This document shows positions 35,001-42,030 of a DNA stretch of 49,873 nt, one piece after another. The position numbers were made by a program, and so were the translations under genes. The first letter of the stretch is position 1. Each line of letters starts with the position of its first letter. The stretch is from an uncultured Saprospiraceae bacterium. Its GTDB lineage: Bacteria > Bacteroidota > Bacteroidia > Chitinophagales > Saprospiraceae. The notes under the pieces were generated by a model. It ran no database searches. It was given only the letters and a program-made list of their open reading frames with translations, and was not told the origin of the DNA. The stretch is taken from contig CALKJD010000098.1 of the NCBI GenBank assembly GCA_937995755.1, positions 1 through 49,873 on the forward strand. Reading direction: 5' to 3'.

Positions 35001-36310
35001 CAGAAACAGAGCCTGCTTTCTATGTAACGCCAGCGTTTAGAAGAGGACAAGGTTTCATGTTGGACCCACAGGAAGGTTTAGGTTACGGAGACCTCTTACT
35101 GAATCAAGATTTGAATAATGTTGATATCATTATGACTTCGGATAAATCAAAATGGAGTAGGTGTGTAGTAGTAGAAACGGCTTCACCTGATTATGGAAAT
35201 TCTGATTTAATTCCTCAAGGAGACAGAAATCAATTTGATATTAGAGCGGCTCTTTCAGTAGATAAAGAAGGTAATCCTGATGGAGAAGTGGATACAGATC
35301 CTACTAATTCTGTACTAGATGGAACTCCTAAAGAAGGTTTAGGATGGTTCCCAGGTTATGCAGTAGATGTTGAGACAGGAGAAAGACTTAATATCTTCTT
35401 TGGTGAAAACTCAGTATATGACGAAGATGTAGCAGAATTCTTGACAGAAGGAGCTACTGGTGGAGATATGATATTCAATCCTACTAATCAGACTATCGTT
35501 CCTGATGCACCAGATAACCAAGCTGATTTTGGTATTTTCAATCTTGTAGGAGGTGGACAGCATTTCATTTACGTAACTCGTCAAAAATATGATGGTTGTG
35601 AATTACTATGGAATGACTTACAGCCTAGTGGTAACCCTGCGGTTAAATTTAATCCATTGTCTCTAGTGACATGGACTGCGTTCCCATTAAATTCTGTAGG
35701 AGAGACCAATGCTTTACTATCAGTAGCAGATGGAATCATACCTAATGATATCAAGTTCAAATTAAGAGTTACAAATCCATTTGGTTTTGCAACTGAAATT
35801 GATGAAGTGGGCAATGGTGATAACGATAAGTACGATGGTGTAAAAGTTGGAGGTTTCCCAACATTTGAATTCAAAATCGAAGGCGCAGCAAGTAGAGCAT
35901 TAGCGGCTAATGAGTATGAAGGTGCATTAGAAAATGTAAATGTCGTACCTAATCCGTATTACGCTTACTCAGCATATGAGAAGTCTGAATTTGATAATAC
36001 TATTAAAATAACAAACCTCCCTCCAAGAGCAGATATTACTATCTTCTCACTTGATGGTAAGTTTATTAGAACTTTCTTGAGAGACGAGCAAGATGTTATT
36101 AAAGAGGCTGGCTTCCCAGTTCAAACTCAACAAGGTTTCCCTGATGTATCTTGGGATCTTAAAAATAGTAAGGGTGTACCAGTAGCAAGTGGTGTTTACC
36201 TTATTCATGTAAGAGCTGAGATAGAGGGTCCTGATGGTCAAGTGCAGGTAGAAGAAAGAGTAATCAAATGGTTTGGAGTTGGACGTAAGTTCGATCCATC
36301 TAACTTATAA
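32054..36310 (+). CDS. Very large secreted protein with a C-terminal sorting-like beta domain
   Basis: A 1418-residue protein with a signal peptide (ending QLGLAH at about 22). I do not recognise a family for the main part. It is acidic and beta-rich, with many Asp/Asn/Gly turns; DGNGDGVYNPCDGD at about 222-235 resembles a calcium-binding type 3 or dockerin-like loop. SGSVWVGGLTPSGSIKLAAG at about 94-113 and VQAFAYATNDAVNDMTFNRY are notable conserved-looking segments, and Cys residues are unusually frequent for this proteome. The last 100 residues (VVPNPYYAYSAYEKSEFDN, ITIFSLDGKFIRTF, GVPVASGVYLIHV, WFGVGRKFDP) resemble a FlgD/T9SS-type beta domain with an unusual ending. It lies between a TonB receptor and a PorV-like gene. 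Confidence 0.8.
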   Translation: MNSIKSIISICVMVAIAQLGLAHINPNLAPKENGGSGVDFNTSLREDCLEAINTTNLNINNVRALLQVGGDVWWDLDNGSYIVPKQESRADEVSAIFSGSVWVGGLTPSGSIKLAAGPNGAYYQSPGAVDWYSGPLDVDGITDKPICDDWNTFFKVDGESVRNAVKAFDKNPLTFDCEDVQDDVKYWPGKNNPFWGEEYDFELPADQSLGAFWDEPGVDGNGDGVYNPCDGDFPIINIRACEPIDREAAFELIPDEMTFWIYNDNGGAHRISFATPIQMEVQVQAFAYATNDAVNDMTFNRYKLINKGSEDIRETYFAMWVDPDLGCYQDDYIGCDVGRSLAYVYNEDAVDGIEGGETCNGVNTYGTNVPILGIDYFRGPRGPKIYCRDMDGNILMEQNEDDPNKMDTIFCDPPIGSGDFDTLLEIGMSAFSYMNNCGVGSPDVATCDANQAIEFYNIMKGIWLDGTPVTRGGDGYNIGSMDTTRYVFPDDPNDESADAWSMCTADLPFGDRRMLQVTGPLLLQPQATNELIVGVVFVPDEESYPCPDLSRLRTADDLAQSLFDNCFNITDGPDAPDICGIELDQEIIMTLFNQSTSNNFEELYQEEDLLIANDTLSNEAKLYKFEGYQIYQVVNGGISPSELNNIDKARLVFQTDLKNDVTELYNWTSSISPVGDGDIIYTPTRKVVGANQGVKKTLSLTEDQFATGADPKLVNHVTYYYTAVAYGYNEYDVFQASTGVGQPRPYIEGRGNIKTYAFTPRPIVYEELLSKYGDVPSITRTDGVGSGVNFIDMEDDMYDKILEASANGNVVEGVTYKENAGPVNIKIYNPLDVVEGNFRLELFGTELDENNSTNFLGEDTRWRLTSLDDENNVIESDTFINIAREQIVDQYGFSIELNQIAEPGGQIEVNNGAVGSTLEYDDVNQANWLTAIPDGGLSGGDRLFDWVVNSDSNDPDDQDPEDDLKDVSSIFYPFTMTRYAAPTETEPAFYVTPAFRRGQGFMLDPQEGLGYGDLLLNQDLNNVDIIMTSDKSKWSRCVVVETASPDYGNSDLIPQGDRNQFDIRAALSVDKEGNPDGEVDTDPTNSVLDGTPKEGLGWFPGYAVDVETGERLNIFFGENSVYDEDVAEFLTEGATGGDMIFNPTNQTIVPDAPDNQADFGIFNLVGGGQHFIYVTRQKYDGCELLWNDLQPSGNPAVKFNPLSLVTWTAFPLNSVGETNALLSVADGIIPNDIKFKLRVTNPFGFATEIDEVGNGDNDKYDGVKVGGFPTFEFKIEGAASRALAANEYEGALENVNVVPNPYYAYSAYEKSEFDNTIKITNLPPRADITIFSLDGKFIRTFLRDEQDVIKEAGFPVQTQQGFPDVSWDLKNSKGVPVASGVYLIHVRAEIEGPDGQVQVEERVIKWFGVGRKFDPSNL

Positions 36311-36324
36311 GATAATGATAAGAA

Positions 36325-36350
36325 GGAAGCATCATTTCGATGGTGCTTCC
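36325..36350 (+). terminator. Intercistronic hairpin before the PorV-like gene
   Basis: GGAAGCATCA at 36325-36334 pairs with TGGTGCTTCC at 36341-36350 (ten pairs, one G-T wobble) around TTTCGA. It is followed by only CTTTAAAC. It lies 14 bases after the stop of the 1418-residue protein and 23 bases before the next ATG. It may act as a partial terminator or an RNA-stabilising hairpin that sets different levels for the two genes. Confidence 0.6.
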
Positions 36351-36373
36351 CTTTAAACTATAAAAGAAAAGCA

Positions 36374-37426
36374 ATGAAAAAATCAATACAATCATTACTA
36401 CTTATATCAGCCTTCATGGTTAGCGCTTTTGCAGTGATGGCAGGTAATCCAGATAGACAAGGTGAAGCTGGTGCGTCTGAGTTACTTCTTAATCCATGGG
36501 CAAGAAGTGCAGGTATTCATTCTATGAGTACTGCAAGTGTCTCTGGAGTAGAAGCTATGCGTATCAATGTAGCAGGTCTAGGAAGGATGAATAGCGGAGA
36601 GTTTATGCTCGCTAATACAAGATTATACGAAGGATCTACTCTCGGTATGAATACGCTTGGTTTTGCAACTAAGGTAGGAGAGAGTAGCGCATTTGGTGTG
36701 ACACTTACAGCAATGGATTTTGGTGAAATAGATATTACAACTGTAGACCAACCAGAAGGAACTGGTGGAACTTACTCACCAAGTTTTTTCCAAATAGGTT
36801 TAGGATATGCATATACATATGAAAATAAGATTTCAGTAGGTATGCTCGTAAGAGGTATTTCAGAGTCATTACCTTCTTCTTCAGCTTTCGGTATCGCATT
36901 AGATGCAGGAGTACAATATGTATCTGGAGAAAAAGATAATTTTAAGTTAGGTATCTCACTAAGAAATACTGGATCATCAATGGAATTTGGTGGAGAAGGA
37001 CTTTCTTTCCAGACAACGGCTCCAAATGATAATGGAAACCCTTATACACTTACAGTAGAGAGTAGATCAGAAGATTTCGAATTACCTTCTATGCTTAATA
37101 TTGGACTTTCGTATGACTTCTATATTGGAGAAGAAAACTTTATTAGAGGTATAGGTAACTTTACTTCTAATGCATTTTCTACAGATCAATTAGGTGTAGG
37201 TGCTGAATTTTATTTCAGAGACCTAGTAATCTTAAGAGCTGCTTACAAGTATGACTTGGATGTAGAAGAAGATCAGAAAAATCTATATACTGGTGTAGCT
37301 GCGGGTGTATCTCTTTTGGTTCCTACTAAGAAAGATAGTGATCGTAAGTTTGTTATTGATTATGCTTACAGAACTACTAATCCTTTCAGTGGAACACATA
37401 ACCTTACACTTGGATTAGCATTCTAA
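36374..37426 (+). CDS. PorV/PorQ family outer-membrane protein
   Basis: A 350-residue protein with a signal peptide ending at AVMAG. The mature start GEAGASELLLNPWARSAGIH followed by SMSTASVSGVEAMRINVAGL is characteristic of the PorV/PorQ barrels of type IX secretion, and the protein ends with HNLTLGLAF, a terminal beta strand with a final Phe. PorV binds T9SS cargo after export and hands it to the attachment complex; PorQ-type relatives have less clear roles. Length fits (PorV is near 390). It is the third gene of a trio with a TonB receptor and a 1418-residue secreted protein. It could be a dedicated carrier for that protein (inference). Confidence 0.85.
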   Translation: MKKSIQSLLLISAFMVSAFAVMAGNPDRQGEAGASELLLNPWARSAGIHSMSTASVSGVEAMRINVAGLGRMNSGEFMLANTRLYEGSTLGMNTLGFATKVGESSAFGVTLTAMDFGEIDITTVDQPEGTGGTYSPSFFQIGLGYAYTYENKISVGMLVRGISESLPSSSAFGIALDAGVQYVSGEKDNFKLGISLRNTGSSMEFGGEGLSFQTTAPNDNGNPYTLTVESRSEDFELPSMLNIGLSYDFYIGEENFIRGIGNFTSNAFSTDQLGVGAEFYFRDLVILRAAYKYDLDVEEDQKNLYTGVAAGVSLLVPTKKDSDRKFVIDYAYRTTNPFSGTHNLTLGLAF

Positions 37427-37500
37427 GAGGCTAATACTAGTATGTCGAATAGGTTTTTACTGATTAGTTGGTATAAACTATTTGAACCATTTAGACTAAA

Positions 37501-37521
37501 ATAGGCTTGTAATTAGCCTAT
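37501..37521 (+). repeat. 7-bp hairpin downstream of the PorV-like gene
   Basis: ATAGGCT at 37501-37507 and AGCCTAT at 37515-37521 pair perfectly around a 7-base loop. It lies just before a stronger hairpin at 37535 and may belong to the same 3' end. Confidence 0.4.
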
Positions 37522-37534
37522 CAAGGATATATAC

Positions 37535-37572
37535 GATAGACGCTTCTCGACAGAGGAGCGTCTATCTTGTTT
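37535..37572 (+). terminator. Rho-independent terminator of the TonB/PorV-like trio
   Basis: GATAGACGCT at 37535-37544 pairs perfectly with AGCGTCTATC at 37557-37566; a further inner CTC/GAG pairing shortens the loop. TTGTTT follows. It lies about 110 bases after the PorV-like stop codon and before the promoter of greA. Confidence 0.7.
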
Positions 37573-37663
37573 AGAGATGTGATTAATTGTATATCTTACT
37601 TTTGTTATGAAGACTTGTTTTTCATTAAGAAAATTAACAATATGATTATTAATCACTTCGTGT

Positions 37664-37671
37664 TATCTTTG
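37664..37671 (+). promoter_or_regulatory. Bacteroidota -7 promoter element of greA
   Basis: TATCTTTG matches TAnnTTTG fully and lies 36 bases before the greA ATG at 37708, after the upstream terminator. Transcription would start near 37678. A second match, TACTTTTG, lies further upstream at 37597-37604. No clear -33 TTG is present at the expected spacing for either. Confidence 0.5.
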
Positions 37672-37707
37672 TAACTATCATTATATCAATAAGTAAAAAG
37701 TAATATT

Positions 37708-38181
37708 ATGTCAGGTATATCGTATATGACGCAAGGAGGCTATGACAAAGCTAGTGGTGAGTTAGAACATATGAAAACCAAAGGTAGAGAAGCCGCATCC
37801 AAGGATATAGCGGAGGCTAGAGAAAAGGGTGATCTATCTGAGAATGCTGAATATCACGCAGCTAAAGATGCTCAGGGACTTCTTGAGGCTAAGATCAACG
37901 AATTAGAAAAGGCATTGGCTAATGTACGTATTATAGATGCGAGTCAATTGGATAACTCAACCGTGACCATTTTGTCAAATGTGAGAATGATGAACCTTAA
38001 AGTAAAGAAGGAGATCACATACCAAATCGTATCAGAAACGGAGGCTGACCTTAAAAACAAGAAGATTTCAGTAAATTCTCCAATCGCTAAAGCATTATTA
38101 GCAAAGGTGGTAGGCGATATAGTAGATGTCATGACTCCTGCTGGAGCTATGCAGTTTGAGATACTAGAGATTACACTTTAA
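37708..38181 (+). CDS. greA: Transcription elongation factor GreA
   Basis: A 157-residue GreA, the normal length. The N-terminal coiled coil (about 8-77) holds AREKGDLSENAEYHAAKDAQ; its tip residues D and E (in GDLSENAEY) coordinate the metal that stimulates RNA cleavage by backtracked RNA polymerase. The C-terminal FKBP-like domain (about 85-157) ends in AGAMQFEILEITL. GreA and GreB differ little; the general pattern fits GreA. The ATG at 37708 lies 36 bases after a -7 element. The HIT gene starts one base after the greA stop codon, so the two are co-translated. Confidence 0.94.
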   Translation: MSGISYMTQGGYDKASGELEHMKTKGREAASKDIAEAREKGDLSENAEYHAAKDAQGLLEAKINELEKALANVRIIDASQLDNSTVTILSNVRMMNLKVKKEITYQIVSETEADLKNKKISVNSPIAKALLAKVVGDIVDVMTPAGAMQFEILEITL

Positions 38182-38182
38182 T

Positions 38183-38575
38183 ATGGCAAGTATATTTACC
38201 AAAATAATCAATGGTGACATACCATGTCATAAGATAGCCGAAGACGATAAGTACTTTGCATTCTTGGATATAAATCCAGTAAAAGAAGGGCATACTTTAG
38301 TAATACCAAAGCAGGAAGTAGATTATATCTATGATTTAGAAGACGATGATTTGGCAGGCTTAAACGTATTCGCTAAGAAAGTCGCAGCAGCCGTCAAGAG
38401 TGCTTGCCCTTGTAATCGAATAGGTGTAACTGTTATTGGTTTAGAAGTGCCTCATGCGCATGTACACCTTATCCCTATAGATAAACTCAATGATATGAGT
38501 TTTGAAAAGCCAAAGATGAATCCTACCCAAGAAGCACTAGCGGAAGTTGCTGGAAGGATTCGATCTTTTATGTAG
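38183..38575 (+). CDS. HIT family nucleotide hydrolase/transferase
   Basis: A 130-residue histidine-triad protein of the HinT branch. The catalytic triad HxHxHxx appears as PHAHVHLIPI at about 90-99. The N-terminus (ASIFTKIINGDIPCHKIAED) and GHTLVIPKQEV at about 36-46 are typical of the branch, whose members hydrolyse adenosine phosphoramidates. An adenosine-phosphoramidase or dinucleotide hydrolase role is likely, the exact substrate unknown. The ATG is separated from the greA stop codon by one base. mnmG starts 46 bases downstream. Confidence 0.93.
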   Translation: MASIFTKIINGDIPCHKIAEDDKYFAFLDINPVKEGHTLVIPKQEVDYIYDLEDDDLAGLNVFAKKVAAAVKSACPCNRIGVTVIGLEVPHAHVHLIPIDKLNDMSFEKPKMNPTQEALAEVAGRIRSFM

Positions 38576-38621
38576 TACAAATAGAGCTCTATATTGAGCT
38601 ATAAGTTATAATAGTATAATC

Positions 38622-40487
38622 ATGTTTCCAGAGTATGACGTAATAGTAGTAGGCGCAGGCCATGCGGGTTGTGAAGCGGCAGTAGCTGTAGCCAATATGG
38701 GTGGCAAGGTATTATTGGTGACGATGAATATGAATACTATAGCTCAGATGTCATGTAATCCTGCCATGGGTGGAGTTGCTAAAGGGCAAATAGTCAGAGA
38801 GATTGATGCATTGGGTGGTTACTCAGGTATTATTACAGATCATACTTTGATACAGTTTAGAATGCTCAATAAGTCTAAAGGCCCTGCTATGTGGAGTCCA
38901 AGGGCTCAGAGTGACCGTATGGAATTTGCTAGCAAGTGGAGACAGATGCTTGAGGCCAATGAGAACATTGATTTTTGGCAAGAGATGGTTACAGGTTTGG
39001 TGGTGAAAAACGGTGTAGTCAAAGGTGTAAAAACAGGAATAGGATTAGAAATACTATCTAAATCAGTAGTGCTTACCAACGGTACATTTCTTAACGGATT
39101 AATACATATAGGTGAGAAGCAATTTGGCGGAGGTAGAGCCGGAGAAAGAAACAGTACTGGTATTACAGAGCAATTAGTAGGACTGGGTTTTGAATCAGGG
39201 AGAATGAAGACAGGGACGCCACCTAGAGTAGACGGTCGTACGCTGCATTGGGATCGTATGGAGTTACAGCCTGGGGATGAAAACCCTTCGAAGTTTTCTT
39301 ATACAGATACGCCATTAGTCCAAAATCAGGTGCCTTGTCATATTACATATACAAGTCCATTAGTTCATGAGACACTTAAGGATGGATTTGAAAAGTCGCC
39401 AATGTTTAATGGGCGTATAAGAGGTTTGGGACCTAGATACTGCCCTTCTATAGAAGATAAGATTAATAGGTTTGCAGATAGAGAAAGACATCAACTATTT
39501 GTAGAGCCAGAGGGGAGATATACTAATGAAATTTATGTCAATGGATTTTCTTCTTCTCTTCCTGAAGATGTTCAATATAATGCATTGAGAAAGGTAGTTG
39601 GATTTGAAGACATGAAAATGTTCCGTCCAGGATATGCTATTGAGTATGATTTCTTTCCACCGACACAACTAGATATATCATTAGAGACCAAATTAGTTAA
39701 AGGTCTATTCTTTGCCGGTCAGATCAATGGAACTACAGGATATGAGGAGGCAGGATGTCAAGGCCTAATGGCGGGTATCAATGCTTATAAGTATGTAAAT
39801 GATGAAGAACCTTTGGTGATTAAAAGATCTGAAGGATACATAGGTGTACTTATCGATGACTTAGTTAATAAAGGGACTAATGAACCCTATAGAATGTTTA
39901 CTTCAAGGGCAGAGTATCGTATACTTCTACGACAAGATAATGCAGATTTGAGATTGACACCCATTGCCAAAGCCATAGGTATGAATCATATGGATGAGCG
40001 TATGGAGCGTGTGGAACTAAAGAAGGATAATCAAAAAGCAATCGAAAAATATTTCGAAAAGTATAGCATTGATCCTGATGTAATCAACGCCAAGTTGGCT
40101 GAAATAGGATCATCACCTCTTAAGCAAAAGGTGAGACTCAAAAGCATTCTAGCAAGACCAAATATAAGTATGCCTATGCTTCTTGATGTATTGCCAGAAG
40201 TAAAAGAGCATCTCTCCCAATATGACGAAGAGACGATTAATCTCGCTGAAGTAACACTCAAATATGAAGGTTATATAAAAAGAGAGCAAGAGATGGTAGA
40301 TAAAATGAATCGACTCGAGCAAGTAAAGCTTACGGATTCTGTTAACTATCACGATCTCGTATCTCTCTCTATGGAAGCGAGAGAAAAGCTTACAGAAATC
40401 AGACCCAAGACCATCGGTCAAGCCAGTAGAATATCAGGAGTTTCTCCTAGTGATGTATCTGTACTGCTAGTTCATATGGGCCGATAA
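38622..40487 (+). CDS. mnmG: tRNA uridine-5-carboxymethylaminomethyl modification enzyme MnmG (GidA)
   Basis: A 621-residue MnmG of normal length. With MnmE it installs the cmnm5 group on U34 of tRNAs that read NNA/NNG codons. The FAD-binding motif is VVVGAGHAGCEAAVAVANMG at about 7-26. Diagnostic segments are MSCNPAMGGVAKGQIVREID at about 44-63, GRMKTGTPPRVDGRTLHWDR near 193-212, and GLFFAGQINGTTGYEEAGCQ followed by GLMAGINA near 367-394. The C-terminal helical tRNA-binding part ends RISGVSPSDVSVLLVHMGR. The 46-base gap from the HIT gene contains a small AGCTC/GAGCT inverted repeat. All key motifs are present. Confidence 0.96.
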   Translation: MFPEYDVIVVGAGHAGCEAAVAVANMGGKVLLVTMNMNTIAQMSCNPAMGGVAKGQIVREIDALGGYSGIITDHTLIQFRMLNKSKGPAMWSPRAQSDRMEFASKWRQMLEANENIDFWQEMVTGLVVKNGVVKGVKTGIGLEILSKSVVLTNGTFLNGLIHIGEKQFGGGRAGERNSTGITEQLVGLGFESGRMKTGTPPRVDGRTLHWDRMELQPGDENPSKFSYTDTPLVQNQVPCHITYTSPLVHETLKDGFEKSPMFNGRIRGLGPRYCPSIEDKINRFADRERHQLFVEPEGRYTNEIYVNGFSSSLPEDVQYNALRKVVGFEDMKMFRPGYAIEYDFFPPTQLDISLETKLVKGLFFAGQINGTTGYEEAGCQGLMAGINAYKYVNDEEPLVIKRSEGYIGVLIDDLVNKGTNEPYRMFTSRAEYRILLRQDNADLRLTPIAKAIGMNHMDERMERVELKKDNQKAIEKYFEKYSIDPDVINAKLAEIGSSPLKQKVRLKSILARPNISMPMLLDVLPEVKEHLSQYDEETINLAEVTLKYEGYIKREQEMVDKMNRLEQVKLTDSVNYHDLVSLSMEAREKLTEIRPKTIGQASRISGVSPSDVSVLLVHMGR

Positions 40488-40601
40488 TCAAGGGGTTATA
40501 TTAAAAAGATGTAGTCGGAGTGGGAACGTGATTTTTGTCAAAGAAAAACACATGGACTCCAAATACATAAAACACTTGACTTAATTATTCATTGAAATTC
40601 T

Positions 40602-41006
40602 ATGATGCAGAAAATAGAGCATATTGGTATTGCTGTAAAGGATATAGATGCTGCAGATCTACTATATACTACACTATTAGGCACGCCACCTTATAAGAGA
40701 GAAGTTGTCGAATCTGAGCAGGTCGTCACCTCTTTTTTTAGAGTAGGAGCAAGTAAAATCGAGCTCGTATGCTCTCTTGATCCAGCAGGTGTTATAGCTA
40801 AGTTTGTGGAGAAAAAAGGTGAAGGAATCCATCATATAGCTTATGCTGTAGTTGATATCGAAGCTGAAATGAAGCGGATGGAATCTGAAGGTTTTAAACT
40901 GCTTAATGAAAAGCCTAAGCTTGGAGCTGATAATAAGATAGTTTGTTTTATACACCCTAAGACTGCAGGTGGAGTACTAGTCGAACTGTGTCAAGAAAGG
41001 CCATAA
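40602..41006 (+). CDS. mce: Methylmalonyl-CoA epimerase
   Basis: A 134-residue vicinal-oxygen-chelate fold enzyme of normal length that interconverts the R and S forms of methylmalonyl-CoA, used in propionyl-CoA breakdown. Metal ligands are seen in KIEHIGIAVKDID (His8), GIHHIAYAVVDIE and GGVLVELCQE (Glu). Two ATGs in a row open the gene (40602 and 40605); either gives a normal N-terminus. The neighbours downstream encode acyl-CoA dehydrogenase and acyl-CoA synthetase, in line with fatty-acid or propionate catabolism, but methylmalonyl-CoA mutase is not in the window. Confidence 0.92.
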   Translation: MMQKIEHIGIAVKDIDAADLLYTTLLGTPPYKREVVESEQVVTSFFRVGASKIELVCSLDPAGVIAKFVEKKGEGIHHIAYAVVDIEAEMKRMESEGFKLLNEKPKLGADNKIVCFIHPKTAGGVLVELCQERP

Positions 41007-41027
41007 GTTATCACCCTAAAAGGAGCT

Positions 41028-41792
41028 ATGGACATTACCTTAATTCAATTTGCGCTGATACTTGTTGGCGGTTTTTTAGCTGGAGTGATGAATACTCTCG
41101 CAGGCTATGGGTCCATGATTTCTCTATCATTATTAATGGACGTCATCGGACTTCCTCCTAATATTGCCAATGGTACTAATAGGGTTAATGTCTTAGCACA
41201 ATGTTCTGCCAGTTCTTATGGATATTACAAAAATGGAAAAGTAGACCTTAAGTCTAGTAAGTGGATCATTATCACTATGGTGATCGGAGCCATATTAGGA
41301 GTAGTGGCGGTGCTACAAATCAATAATGATCAATTTAAGGAGATATTCAAATACTTAGTTATAGTCATGTTCTTCATGATATTGCTGAAGCCCAAGCGTT
41401 GGATGAGAGAGGTGAGCGAAGAGAGTACTATAGCTTTACCCATCAGGGTTTTAGCTTTTTTTGCTTTAGGCTTCTATGGTGGTTTTATTCAGATGGGTAT
41501 GGGCGTGTTCTTTCTGGTATGTATGGTTTTCCTAGAGCGTAGCACTCTGATTAAAGCGAATGGTATCAAAGTGACTATAGTAGCGATCTATACACTAGTA
41601 GTACTTGCCATATTTCAATATCAAGGGTTGGTCAATTGGAAGGCAGGATTATTAGTAGCTATAGGACAAACTCTTGGTGGATATCTTACTGCCAAATATG
41701 CCTCACAATCACCCAATGCTAATAAGTGGGCGTATTATGTTTTGTTGGTCATAGTTGTAACGGTTATCATTTATAAATTCGTAATAGAATAG
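41028..41792 (+). CDS. TauE/SafE family membrane permease
   Basis: A 254-residue polytopic membrane protein with about seven helices. The first two show the family pattern GGFLAGVMNTLAGYGSMISL and LPPNIANGTNRVNVLAQCSA, and the second repeat has GFYGGFIQMGMGVFFLVCMV and KANGIKVTIVAIYTLVVLAI. The family exports or imports sulfite, sulfoacetate or other organosulfur anions; the substrate here is unknown. An AGGAG Shine-Dalgarno lies just before the ATG (41021-41025), rare in this window. It follows mce by 21 bases and may be co-transcribed, though the functional link is unclear. Confidence 0.88.
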   Translation: MDITLIQFALILVGGFLAGVMNTLAGYGSMISLSLLMDVIGLPPNIANGTNRVNVLAQCSASSYGYYKNGKVDLKSSKWIIITMVIGAILGVVAVLQINNDQFKEIFKYLVIVMFFMILLKPKRWMREVSEESTIALPIRVLAFFALGFYGGFIQMGMGVFFLVCMVFLERSTLIKANGIKVTIVAIYTLVVLAIFQYQGLVNWKAGLLVAIGQTLGGYLTAKYASQSPNANKWAYYVLLVIVVTVIIYKFVIE

Positions 41793-41817
41793 CATAACTC
41801 ACTGAGTATAATATAGT

Positions 41818-41846
41818 AGTTGCTTTTACACTTGTAAGAATCAACT
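41818..41846 (+). repeat. Two-part hairpin after the TauE/SafE gene
   Basis: AGTTG at 41818-41822 and CAACT at 41842-41846 enclose a second stem of seven pairs (TTTTACA with TGTAAGA, one wobble) with a two-base loop region and a small internal bulge. No T run follows, so it is a structured 3' end or operator rather than a textbook terminator. The rest of the 208-base gap (41793-42000) is AT-rich with no recognised promoter beyond TATCTTTA at 41922-41929. Confidence 0.35.
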
Positions 41847-42030
41847 GCAGTAATCCATAAGTCGATTTATTGCGATCTGACAAAATCAATAATTTTTCTT
41901 TACTCTAAGTTAAATTTCTTTTATCTTTAACCAATGTAGTCTAAGGATGACAAGTATTAATGCTTAACACGAAGTGAGCATTTTGTGGTAATCTGAAATT
42001 ATGTTTGGCTACTTAAAAAAACAGATCATT

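Noticed and set aside
41793..42000. Riboswitch upstream of the acyl-CoA dehydrogenase
   Set aside because: Only one two-part hairpin is seen, close to the upstream gene's end, with no conserved multi-helix core I can recognise.
42001..42030. Upstream ATG for the acyl-CoA dehydrogenase (ten extra residues)
   Set aside because: The added residues (MFGYLKKQII) do not fit the family, whose N-terminus matches MSDYMSIDH at 42031.
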